A stretch of 37,145 nt of DNA, from NCBI GenBank assembly GCA_029561175.1, contig JAKQJL010000034.1, positions 1 through 37,145 on the forward strand, given 5' to 3'. Positions 15,594 through 22,862 of the stretch are shown one piece after another. Within the stretch, counting starts at the first letter, position 1, and each line of letters opens with the position of its first letter. This DNA is from a bacterium (GTDB lineage: Bacteria > Patescibacteriota > Microgenomatia > UBA12405). The notes under the pieces were generated by a model. That model made no database searches. It saw nothing but the letters and a program-made list of their open reading frames with translations, and was not told the DNA's origin. The translations under genes were made by a program, and so were the position numbers.

Positions 15594-16660
15594 ATCTCGA
15601 AGAATTACTTCAGAAGTTAGAAAAAATAAAATTAAAACTAAATTATTCAGATTTAGTTAATCAACTTCAAGTTTTCAAACAACAATCTACTGACGAGTCA
15701 ATTTGGTCGGATCCATCAAAAGCAGCTGAAATTATGCAAGCTATTTCCGACTTGGAAAAAATAATTACCCAGATTGATCAAACAGAAAAAGAACTAATTG
15801 AATTGGTTGAATTTAGTAAGCTTTTAGAATCAGAATCCGATCAAGACTTAACTCAAAACCTACTCTCCCGCCAGCGTGAATTAACCAAACTAATTGAACA
15901 ATTAGAACTACAAACATATTTGTCTGGTAAATACGATAAAAATGGTTGCATATTTTCTATTCATTCTGGCCAAGGCGGTACTGAAGCTATGGATTGGGCC
16001 TCAATTTTACAAAGAATGTATTTACGTTATTTCGATCGTAAAGGGTGGAAATACGAACTTTTAGATGAAATTCGAGGCGAAGAAGCTGGAATAAAAACTG
16101 TTAGTTTTAAAATAACCAATTCCTATTCTTATGGTTATTTAAAAGGTGAAAACGGAGTCCATCGCTTAGTTAGGCTCTCGCCTTTTAATGCTGATCAATT
16201 AAGACAAACATCTTTTGCTAAAGTAGAAGTCACTCCGATTATCGATTCAAAATCTGATTTTCAAATTAAAAATGAAGATATCGAGTTTTCAGCCTATCGT
16301 TCTGGTGGGCATGGCGGACAAAACGTTAATAAAGTTTCAACTGCTGTTAGATTAGTTCATAAACCAACTGGAATTGCCGTTAGTTGTCAAAGTCAACGCT
16401 CACAAGATCAAAATCGTTTATTGGCCATGGAAATGCTCGCTTCAAAATTATGGGCTATCGAACAAGAGAAATATAACTCCGAAAAAAAAGAGATTAAAGG
16501 AGAAAATGTCATTGCTGGTTGGGGTCATCAAATTCGTTCTTATGTTCTACATCCCTATAAAATGGTTAAAGATCTCAGAACCCGAGAAGAAACTTCAGAT
16601 ACCACTGCAGTTTTAGACGGGGACTTAGATAATTTTATTAATGCCGAATTAAAACAATGA
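15590..16660 (+). CDS. prfB: peptide chain release factor 2
   Basis: RF2 ends translation at UGA and UAA. The 356-aa protein has the stop-codon-reading tripeptide SPF (197-199) and the catalytic GGQ loop (242-244, in [11 protein letters not shown]). The N-terminal helical domain carries the RF2-like [11 protein letters not shown] near 35-45. The gene is one continuous frame: the programmed +1 frameshift near codon 25 used for autoregulation in many bacteria is absent. Presence of RF2 and of TGA stops in the window agrees with the standard bacterial code. It overlaps both neighbours by ATGA. Confidence 0.96.
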   Translation: MNLEELLQKLEKIKLKLNYSDLVNQLQVFKQQSTDESIWSDPSKAAEIMQAISDLEKIITQIDQTEKELIELVEFSKLLESESDQDLTQNLLSRQRELTKLIEQLELQTYLSGKYDKNGCIFSIHSGQGGTEAMDWASILQRMYLRYFDRKGWKYELLDEIRGEEAGIKTVSFKITNSYSYGYLKGENGVHRLVRLSPFNADQLRQTSFAKVEVTPIIDSKSDFQIKNEDIEFSAYRSGGHGGQNVNKVSTAVRLVHKPTGIAVSCQSQRSQDQNRLLAMEMLASKLWAIEQEKYNSEKKEIKGENVIAGWGHQIRSYVLHPYKMVKDLRTREETSDTTAVLDGDLDNFINAELKQ

Positions 16661-17661
16661 AAAAAGTAATATTTTTATTTTACTTTATTTTTACACTAAT
16701 TTTTACTTCGCTTTACTTAGGTCTTTTCCAGTTAGCCAAAATCACCAATAAACGTATTGATTATTTTCCCAAACTCGTTATTAATACTCTTCAAAACAAA
16801 TCTACTGCTTCGCGAAATATTTTAGTTTTAGGTCTCGATCCTCGTGACGACAAAATTGAAAAAACCAATACCACTGATACTATTATGTTGGCTAAAGTTA
16901 GCTCTAAAGATTTAAGAATTATTTCTATTCCTCGTGACTTGTGGGTATATTCACTTTCTAAAAAAGTCAATCAAATTTATGAGTTATCTCAAACTCAAAC
17001 AGATCGTTATCAATATCTCAAAACCAATTTTGAAAAACTTACTAATCAAAAAATAGACAATTTGCTAATTATTACTAGTAAAAATTTAATCGATATTATC
17101 AAAATTGTTGGTGGAGTCGATGTTCAACTTGAAATTGGTTTTAAAGATACTCAATATCCCAATCCAGAATATATTAAAAATCCTAATCCAAACATACCTA
17201 TTTATAAAACCGTTGAGTTTAAATCTGGTTTAGTTCATCTCGATGAAACCAATGTGGTTGAATTTGTCAGATCACGTCACGGTGCTGAAACTGCCGCTTT
17301 AAATGGTACCGATCTTGGAAGAATTAATCGCCAACAATTATTAATTAATGCTCTCCAACAAAAACTTCTCAATTTACCCAAAAACATCAATAGCCTCAAA
17401 ATACTACTTAATCTTTATAATTATTATTCTCATTCAATTGAAACTGACTTGGAAGATCAACAATTATTTAGTTTGGCCTATCAATTACTACCAAATTTAG
17501 ATAAATTTAGCATTAACAAAACCGTCGTACCTACCAGCGAAAACAATACTACCCCAATTTATCATCCTAATTTTAATATTAATGGTGCTTGGGTGTTTAT
17601 TCCTAAAGAAAAAAATTACCAATCATTGCATAATTATATTAATGACTATTTCAAAGACTAA
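16657..17661 (+). CDS. LytR-CpsA-Psr (LCP) family glycopolymer transferase
   Basis: LCP enzymes move glycans from polyprenyl-pyrophosphate carriers to peptidoglycan or to surface proteins. The 334-aa protein has one N-terminal membrane segment (about 4-26) and the extracytoplasmic LCP domain: [30 protein letters not shown], and FVRSRHGAE with GRINRQQLL. The Arg and Asp residues that bind the pyrophosphate in the family are retained. It overlaps prfB by ATGA and the methyltransferase by 20 bases. It could be the attachment step for the glycan made by the locus at 22-37 kb. Confidence 0.93.
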   Translation: MKKVIFLFYFIFTLIFTSLYLGLFQLAKITNKRIDYFPKLVINTLQNKSTASRNILVLGLDPRDDKIEKTNTTDTIMLAKVSSKDLRIISIPRDLWVYSLSKKVNQIYELSQTQTDRYQYLKTNFEKLTNQKIDNLLIITSKNLIDIIKIVGGVDVQLEIGFKDTQYPNPEYIKNPNPNIPIYKTVEFKSGLVHLDETNVVEFVRSRHGAETAALNGTDLGRINRQQLLINALQQKLLNLPKNINSLKILLNLYNYYSHSIETDLEDQQLFSLAYQLLPNLDKFSINKTVVPTSENNTTPIYHPNFNINGAWVFIPKEKNYQSLHNYINDYFKD

Positions 17662-18334
17662 TCAGGATAGCTATTATCAAACTCATCAAGATCGATTTGC
17701 TGTTATTTTAAAAAGCATTAGTAATTTAAAACTTTCTCCTAAATCATCCATTTTAGATATCGGTTGTTATCCTTTGTATCTTTTTCAAGAGCTAGAAAAG
17801 CAAGGTTATCAATTATCTGGAATTAGTTCTCAGCATGAATCTGTCGATCAACCCAGCATTAAGACCTTAAATATTGAAACTACCAATTTTCCTTATCAAG
17901 ATAATTCATTTGATTTGGTGATCTTTACTGAAGTAATTGAACACCTAACTACTAACCTCGATGGTATTTTCAAAGAAATCCATCGGGTTTTAAAACCCGG
18001 GGGGTATGTTTTGCTTACCACTCCAAATGTTTTAAAAATACATAATATTCTTTCTCTGTTGTTCAATCAAAATATTTATTTTAGTCTCGATCAGCTAAAT
18101 CAACCAATCAACTATCGACATCAACGAGAATATACTTTATCCGAAATTAAAACTCTTCAAGAAAAAGTTGGTTTAAAACCAATTATTGCTCGTACATTTA
18201 CTGGCTATACCCCATTTAGACATAAAACTGTTTCTGATAGTTTTTTAATTAAATTTACAAAACTATTGATTTACTTTTTTACCTGTCTATTTGCTAATCG
18301 AAAAGATTCCATTATTACCATATATCAGAAATGA
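17642..18334 (+). CDS. class I SAM-dependent methyltransferase
   Basis: A 231-aa Rossmann-fold methyltransferase. Motif I is SILDIGCYPLYLFQEL (less glycine-rich than usual), motif II-like residues follow near QLSGISS, and post-motif FDLVIFTEVIEHL and RVLKPGGYVLLTTPN are typical of the Methyltransf_11/UbiE-like group. The frame opens at 17582 inside the LCP gene; ATG 17642 ([10 protein letters not shown]) is the sensible start. A hydrophobic stretch near the C-terminus (LLIYFFTCLF) may touch the membrane. The substrate is unknown; a sugar or lipid-linked glycan is possible from the neighbourhood. Confidence 0.85.
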   Translation: MTISKTNQDSYYQTHQDRFAVILKSISNLKLSPKSSILDIGCYPLYLFQELEKQGYQLSGISSQHESVDQPSIKTLNIETTNFPYQDNSFDLVIFTEVIEHLTTNLDGIFKEIHRVLKPGGYVLLTTPNVLKIHNILSLLFNQNIYFSLDQLNQPINYRHQREYTLSEIKTLQEKVGLKPIIARTFTGYTPFRHKTVSDSFLIKFTKLLIYFFTCLFANRKDSIITIYQK

Positions 18335-18340
18335 TATACT
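18332..18340 (+). promoter_or_regulatory. candidate extended -10 promoter (TGATATACT) of the ftsEX operon
   Basis: TG-A-TATACT overlaps the methyltransferase stop codon. The expected start near 18347 is about 19 bases before the next ATG. The -35 at 17 bases is weak (TTATTA). An AT-only 14-bp palindrome (18342-18355) lies at the expected start site. Confidence 0.4.
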
Positions 18341-18365
18341 GAAATATTAATATTTAAAAATATTT

Positions 18366-18821
18366 ATGGATATTCAAAATTTAGCCACACCAGAGGTAAA
18401 AACAACTAACACAAAATACATCTACTTAATTATTGTTTGTTTGGCGATCGGTTCTGGTTTTTGGTTGTCTAGACTAAGTTTAGGTAAGAAAGAACCCGTT
18501 ACTAGTAATTCTCCTAAAAATACAGAAATTGTCAGTCAAGTAACCAATAAAGATCAAATTCAAGTCGGCAAAACCTATGGCACTGTTGAAGCTCGCTATA
18601 AAGATACCGCTACTGGAGTTTTGGAAGCTGGAAATATTAACGGTGAAGGTACCCATATTTTAGTTCGTGAAGGTGGTCTTTCTCAAAGAGCTTCGTTAAC
18701 TTCGTCTGTTCTTGATCTTGATATGTTCGTTGGTCATAAAATCGAAATCAAAGGCGAAACCAATGCTTCCAACAAAACTTCATGGTTGATGGAGGTTGGA
18801 GTTGTCAAAGTCTTAGAATAA
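18366..18821 (+). CDS. membrane-anchored extracytoplasmic protein, OB-like domain, first gene of ftsEX operon
   Basis: A 151-aa protein with one membrane segment (about 19-38) and an extracytoplasmic domain. The segments KTYGTVEARYKDTATG, GEGTHILVREGG, SSVLDLDMFVGHKIEIKGET and WLMEVGVVKVLE look like the strands of a small OB-like barrel (VGHKIEIKGET is a typical OB strand-turn). I recall similar conserved hypotheticals in CPR genomes, but know no function. It ends 3 bases before ftsE, so a role linked to FtsEX or to wall hydrolysis is a fair guess. Confidence 0.75.
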   Translation: MDIQNLATPEVKTTNTKYIYLIIVCLAIGSGFWLSRLSLGKKEPVTSNSPKNTEIVSQVTNKDQIQVGKTYGTVEARYKDTATGVLEAGNINGEGTHILVREGGLSQRASLTSSVLDLDMFVGHKIEIKGETNASNKTSWLMEVGVVKVLE

Positions 18822-18824
18822 TCT

Positions 18825-19502
18825 ATGAAAATAGCTTTTAATAATGTTGTCAAAAACTATGGATCAGTCAATGCTCTTAATGGTGTTTCGTTTACCATTA
18901 AACCATCTGAATTTGTTTTTTTAGTTGGTTCTTCTGGAGCTGGCAAATCAACTTTGATCAAACTTTTATTAGCACAAATTAAACCATCATCAGGTGAAAT
19001 TAATATTAACGATCAAGACTTAAATTCTTTTCGAAAAAAAGAGTTAGACGAACATCGTCGCAAAATTGGCGTAATCTTTCAAGATTATCAACTGATTGTC
19101 GATAAAACTATTGAAGAAAATATTGCTTTGGCCCTAGATATTTCAGGCTATCCCCAAAATCAAATAAAATCTCGAATTGACGAAGTAACTACCTTAGTTA
19201 ATCTTCATCACCGACAAAATCAATTCCCATCACAACTATCAGGAGGGGAGTTGCAACGCGCTGCTTTGGCTCGAGCTCTAGCTCCAAATCCAGAAGTAAT
19301 TTTAGCTGATGAACCAACTGGTAATTTGGATAATGAAAATAGTTGGAATCTGTTAAGATTGTTTAAAAAAATCAATCAAAAATTTGGCACGACTATTTTA
19401 ATGACCACTCATAATCAAGATTTCATCGATTCCTTAAAATATCGGACTATTATTATTGATGATGGTTTAATTGTTAAAGATTTACCAACCAAAGAATCAT
19501 GA
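18825..19502 (+). CDS. ftsE: cell-division ABC transporter ATPase FtsE
   Basis: FtsE is the ATPase that, with FtsX, transmits conformational signals to peptidoglycan hydrolases at the septum. The 225-aa protein has Walker [11 protein letters not shown], a Q-loop near FQDYQL, the signature [15 protein letters not shown], Walker [13 protein letters not shown] and the H-loop TTHNQDF. It ends in an ATGA overlap with ftsX. The MacB/LolD families are similar, but adjacency to ftsX and an M23 gene settles the call. Confidence 0.94.
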   Translation: MKIAFNNVVKNYGSVNALNGVSFTIKPSEFVFLVGSSGAGKSTLIKLLLAQIKPSSGEININDQDLNSFRKKELDEHRRKIGVIFQDYQLIVDKTIEENIALALDISGYPQNQIKSRIDEVTTLVNLHHRQNQFPSQLSGGELQRAALARALAPNPEVILADEPTGNLDNENSWNLLRLFKKINQKFGTTILMTTHNQDFIDSLKYRTIIIDDGLIVKDLPTKES

Positions 19503-20365
19503 CCGCAAATTCAACTTGGCATCATCTTCGTCGATCACCATTTCAAAGCCTAGCCGCAATTATTGTTATCTATGTTTGTTTTTTGTTCCTTAATTTCTTT
19601 TATCTTTTTAGTTCTGGTGCTTCAAATTTGTTGAAATTTTTAGAAACCAAACCCGAGATCACTATTTATTTAAAGGATGGTTTAGATAAATCGATTGTTG
19701 AAGGACTTCAAAAAGAATTAACAAATTATCCAAGTATTCGTGAAATTAAATTTATTTCCAAAGAAAAAGCCCTAAGTATCTATAAAGAATCCAACAAAGA
19801 CAATCCACTCCTAACCGAAATGGTTACTTCAAGCATTCTCCCAGCCTCATTTGAAGTCTCAACCTCAGATCCAAAAGTCCTCGATCAAATTTATCAAAAC
19901 TTTACTTCAAAAACCAAAGAAATTGATGAAATTATTTATCAAAAAGAAGACATCGAAAAAATTCTCAAATGGACAGCTATTCTCCGAAACATCGGTTTCG
20001 CTATCGCTATTTTGTCTATTATTTTTACTGTCTCCATCGTCAGTACTATTATTGGTATGAAAATAATTTCTAAGAAAGAAGAAATTAAAATTTCAAGATT
20101 ATTAGGCGCTTCGAAAAAATATGTTAAAAGTCCATTTCTTAATGAAGGATCAATTTATGGAATTATTGGAAGCTCACTGTCAAATCTGACTATCTTAGTT
20201 GTTTCTCTTTCTCTTCAATCAAAAATAAATAGCTTTTTTGAGTTAACATTTATCCCCAATGATCCTGTTTTTTATTTAATTAGTTTTTTTATTTCGGTTG
20301 TCTCCGGTTTATTGCTTGGTTTAGTTTCTATCAGTTTGGCTGTTAATCGCTATATCAAATTTTAA
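19499..20365 (+). CDS. ftsX: cell-division ABC transporter permease FtsX
   Basis: FtsX is the membrane partner of FtsE and binds extracellular hydrolase activators. The 288-aa protein has four membrane segments (near 20-40, 160-188, 215-238 and 256-280), with the extracytoplasmic loop between the first two (about 45-155) holding the FtsX-type sequence EITIYLKDGLDKS and FISKEKAL. The stop is directly followed by the ATG of the M23 hydrolase gene, with no gap, indicating tight coupling with its likely effector. Confidence 0.93.
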   Translation: MTANSTWHHLRRSPFQSLAAIIVIYVCFLFLNFFYLFSSGASNLLKFLETKPEITIYLKDGLDKSIVEGLQKELTNYPSIREIKFISKEKALSIYKESNKDNPLLTEMVTSSILPASFEVSTSDPKVLDQIYQNFTSKTKEIDEIIYQKEDIEKILKWTAILRNIGFAIAILSIIFTVSIVSTIIGMKIISKKEEIKISRLLGASKKYVKSPFLNEGSIYGIIGSSLSNLTILVVSLSLQSKINSFFELTFIPNDPVFYLISFFISVVSGLLLGLVSISLAVNRYIKF

Positions 20366-21445
20366 ATGCGTTTAAAATTATTTTTAATTTTAATCAGTAT
20401 ATTTATTTTTGCCTCTCCCATTAAGGCCACTACTACCGAAGAATTAACCAAACAAATCGAAGAGTACGATAAAAAAATTGTTGATCTAGAAAAAACCAAA
20501 GACTCATTATCAAAACAAATAAAAATACTTAACTCTCAGGTTGAGTTAACTTTACTTAAAATTAATCAAACTCAACTTTCAATCAAAACTCTCGAAAACG
20601 AAATTACGTCACTAAGTTCAATAATTGGTAATCTAGACATTAATCTCAATCAATTGTCTTCAATCTATCTTGCTCAGGTAGTTGAAAATTATAAAATGCA
20701 AAAAAAAGTACCTTTGGTTAGTTTTTTACATTCTAAAAGCTTCAACTCTTTTTTAAATCAGTATAAGTACCATTCAACTCTCCAAAAAAATAATCATCAA
20801 ACTATGGTTGAATTGGAAACAGCTAGAACTAATTATGATATTCAAAAAAATCAGAAGGAATTAAAACAAAAAGAGCTCGAAATTCTTAAAGAAAAGCTCT
20901 CAAGTCAACAATCTAACCTAGATAAACAGAAATCTAATAAAACCAACCTATTGGAAGTAACCAAAAACGATGAATCAAAGTATCAACAATTAAAAAAAGC
21001 CGCTGAAGACGAACTTAGTGCCCTGATTAAAGCAAAATTTGTTGGTAAGCGCGAAGTAAAAAAAGGCGAGCCAATTGGCATTATGGGTAACACTGGTTAT
21101 TCATTTGGTGACCATCTTCATTTTGGTCTCTATAACCTAAAAGAAGCTGAAATTGCTTCTTGGACCTATCAAAACGATATTGATGCTAGTTCATATCTTG
21201 GTGAACATCGCTGGCCAATGGTAAATTATGAAATTACTCAGGGTCGTGGCCATACCAAATATTCTTACCTCTATGCTGATCGTTTCCATCATGGAATTGA
21301 TATGGTCTCGAGCAATAAAACTATTTATGCTGTCGAAGATGGAGTTGCTTACTTCTTCAAAAATCCATCAAGCAGTTTAGGCAACCATGTCAAGTTGTTC
21401 CATTCCGATGGAAAAATGACACTCTACTTACACTTGCAAAATTAG
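20366..21445 (+). CDS. secreted coiled-coil M23 (LytM) peptidase with circularly permuted catalytic domain
   Basis: Probable peptidoglycan endopeptidase or hydrolase activator controlled by FtsEX, comparable in layout to EnvC. The 359-aa protein has a signal peptide (1-22), a long coiled coil (about 24-110 and 140-220, with the family break VPLVSFLHSKSF) and a C-terminal LytM domain. The domain halves are swapped: KKGEPIGIMGNTGY with HLHF (H250, H252) comes first, then ITQGRGHT, HHGIDM (H308, D312), AVEDGVAYF, and TLYLHLQN (H356) at the end. Zinc ligands H308, D312, H252 and catalytic H356, H250 are therefore all present in permuted order. The stop overlaps the convergent gene by 4 bases. Confidence 0.9.
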   Translation: MRLKLFLILISIFIFASPIKATTTEELTKQIEEYDKKIVDLEKTKDSLSKQIKILNSQVELTLLKINQTQLSIKTLENEITSLSSIIGNLDINLNQLSSIYLAQVVENYKMQKKVPLVSFLHSKSFNSFLNQYKYHSTLQKNNHQTMVELETARTNYDIQKNQKELKQKELEILKEKLSSQQSNLDKQKSNKTNLLEVTKNDESKYQQLKKAAEDELSALIKAKFVGKREVKKGEPIGIMGNTGYSFGDHLHFGLYNLKEAEIASWTYQNDIDASSYLGEHRWPMVNYEITQGRGHTKYSYLYADRFHHGIDMVSSNKTIYAVEDGVAYFFKNPSSSLGNHVKLFHSDGKMTLYLHLQN

Positions 21446-22053
21446 TAACCTCGAGCTAGTTTTCTTAATCCTAAAGAAGCTAAGGCCATCAAACTACCAA
21501 AAACAGAACCTAATACTAAGATATTGCTTCCAGTATCGGGAATGTTATTACTAGCAATGTAATAGCTAGCTCTATCATTATCGTAAGCATTTTGATTTCT
21601 TACTTCAGCAAAATTAGTTAAAGCTACTGGATTAGTTCCAATTGGGCTATTAACAATTCGACCTCTAATCATCAATACTTTGGTTTCACCAACACCTAAA
21701 CTATCAATAGTAGTAGTAATTCGATTGTTTTTTTGATCAAACTCACCAGGATAATATTGTAAAGATAAATATTTAGGTAAATTATCAGTTACTGTCAGAT
21801 TAGTTAAAACCGAATTACTTCGATTCTCAACCACTAATCTAAACTCAATCCCATCGTTTTCATTAAATACGTAAGTATTTCTGGAAATGTTATCAACAAA
21901 TTCAGTTTGAGCAGTTGATCTTATAGTTTTATCAATAACAACACTATATCTGTTGTTTTGATTATGATATTGTGCCCAAGCTTTTGAGCCGCTATTTAAA
22001 AATAGGGTCATAAATAAGGCACATGTGACTAACGATTTATTTAATTTATTCAT
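21442..22053 (-). CDS. secreted DUF11-like protein with IPDTG sortase signal
   Basis: A 203-aa cell-surface protein. It has a signal peptide (1-27, AWA before the cleavage site), a DUF11-type beta-sandwich at about 55-165 (ENRSNSVLTNLTVTDNLP, then NPVALTNFAEV) and a classical C-terminal sorting signal: IPDTG at 171-175, a hydrophobic segment at about 178-196 and a basic tail (RKLARGY). It is thus a predicted substrate of the sortase at 3107-3796. The strong promoter upstream suggests high expression. It is a single-domain protein, so it may be a pilin-like or surface-coat subunit; that is a guess. Confidence 0.85.
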   Translation of the reverse strand: MNKLNKSLVTCALFMTLFLNSGSKAWAQYHNQNNRYSVVIDKTIRSTAQTEFVDNISRNTYVFNENDGIEFRLVVENRSNSVLTNLTVTDNLPKYLSLQYYPGEFDQKNNRITTTIDSLGVGETKVLMIRGRIVNSPIGTNPVALTNFAEVRNQNAYDNDRASYYIASNNIPDTGSNILVLGSVFGSLMALASLGLRKLARGY

Positions 22054-22076
22054 ATATATAATAAAAATTACAGGAT

Positions 22077-22104
22077 ATTATAACTCATAAGATTATTTTG
22101 TCAA
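22077..22104 (-). promoter_or_regulatory. perfect promoter TTGACA-N16-TATAAT of the IPDTG surface protein
   Basis: On the minus strand TTGACA (22104-22099) and TATAAT (22082-22077) match the consensus at all 12 positions with a 16-base spacer. The start near 22070 leaves about 17 untranslated bases without a Shine-Dalgarno sequence. Confidence 0.75.
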
Positions 22105-22123
22105 GTAAGCTTAATAAAATATT

Positions 22124-22132
22124 TGTTATACT
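22124..22132 (+). promoter_or_regulatory. extended -10 promoter (TGTTATACT) of the glycan locus, leaderless geometry
   Basis: TG-T-TATACT ends 7 bases before the ATG at 22140, so transcription would begin at the start codon. There is no -35 at the right distance. It probably drives the whole plus-strand glycosyltransferase run. Confidence 0.55.
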
Positions 22133-22139
22133 CTTTTGT

Positions 22140-22862
22140 ATGACTAAATTAATTCCAGAACTCTCTGTATTTTTCCCTTGTTACAACGAAGAAGCTAATC
22201 TTAAGAACACTTTTGATAAAGCACTACCTGTTATAAAAGAAGTTGCCGATAAATGGGAAGTAATTATTATCGACGATGGTTCTAAAGATAAAACTCCATT
22301 AATTGCTTCCCAAATAGCCAAAGAATATCCAAATAATTTAAAAATCGTCACTCATAATCCTAATCGTGGATATGGTGGCGCCTTTAAAAGTGGTTTGTAT
22401 AACTCTCAATACCAATGGGTGGCTTTTACCGATGCTGACGGTCAATTTGAGTTTACCGACCTCAAGAAACTAATAAACAAACAAAAAGAAACTGGTGCTG
22501 ATATGGTTATAGGCTACTATTTAGGTCGAAAAGTACCTTTTATTAGAATCTTCGGCTCAAAAGTTTGGCAATTTATGGTTAACCTCTTATTTGGTTTATC
22601 TGTAACTGATATTGATTGCGGATTCAAACTAATCAACAAAAAAGTAATCGATACTATTCCCAAACTGGAATCTGAAAGGGGACCATTTATTACTTCAGAA
22701 TTTTTAATCAAATCTAAAAAAGCTGGTTTTAAGATTGTTGAAGTTGGAGTAACTCATTATGCTCGCCAGTTTGGTGAAGCCACTGGAAGTAAGCTAAATG
22801 TAGTTATTGCTGGTTTTAAAGATTTGTTTCGTCTTTGGATAAAGCTTACTTTTAACAAATGA
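22140..22862 (+). CDS. GT2 glycosyltransferase, polyprenyl-phosphate mannose synthase-like (DPM1 type)
   Basis: Predicted to transfer a sugar from a nucleotide donor to polyprenyl phosphate on the inner face of the membrane. The frame opens at 22098; ATG 22140 fits the family N-terminus and the promoter, giving 240 aa. GT-A motifs: FFPCYNEEANL, IIDDGSKDKT, NRGYGGAFKSG, DADGQFEFTDL (metal-binding DAD) and DIDCGFKLINKK. There is no C-terminal membrane domain. The ATGA overlap with the next gene, a GT-C enzyme that would use polyprenyl-phosphate sugars, supports the assignment. Confidence 0.88.
   Translation: MTKLIPELSVFFPCYNEEANLKNTFDKALPVIKEVADKWEVIIIDDGSKDKTPLIASQIAKEYPNNLKIVTHNPNRGYGGAFKSGLYNSQYQWVAFTDADGQFEFTDLKKLINKQKETGADMVIGYYLGRKVPFIRIFGSKVWQFMVNLLFGLSVTDIDCGFKLINKKVIDTIPKLESERGPFITSEFLIKSKKAGFKIVEVGVTHYARQFGEATGSKLNVVIAGFKDLFRLWIKLTFNK

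Noticed and set aside
15590-15700. Programmed frameshift site in prfB
   Set aside because: No in-frame stop or slippery sequence is present; the frame is continuous.
18342-18355. Perfect 14-bp palindrome AAATATTAATATTT as an operator
   Set aside because: It consists only of A and T in an AT-rich intergenic stretch, where such palindromes arise easily; no second copy was noticed.
20990-21445. Frameshifted or truncated M23 gene
   Set aside because: One continuous frame carries every active-site residue, both halves are well preserved and the missing C-terminal half is found complete upstream in the domain. A permutation explains this better than decay.
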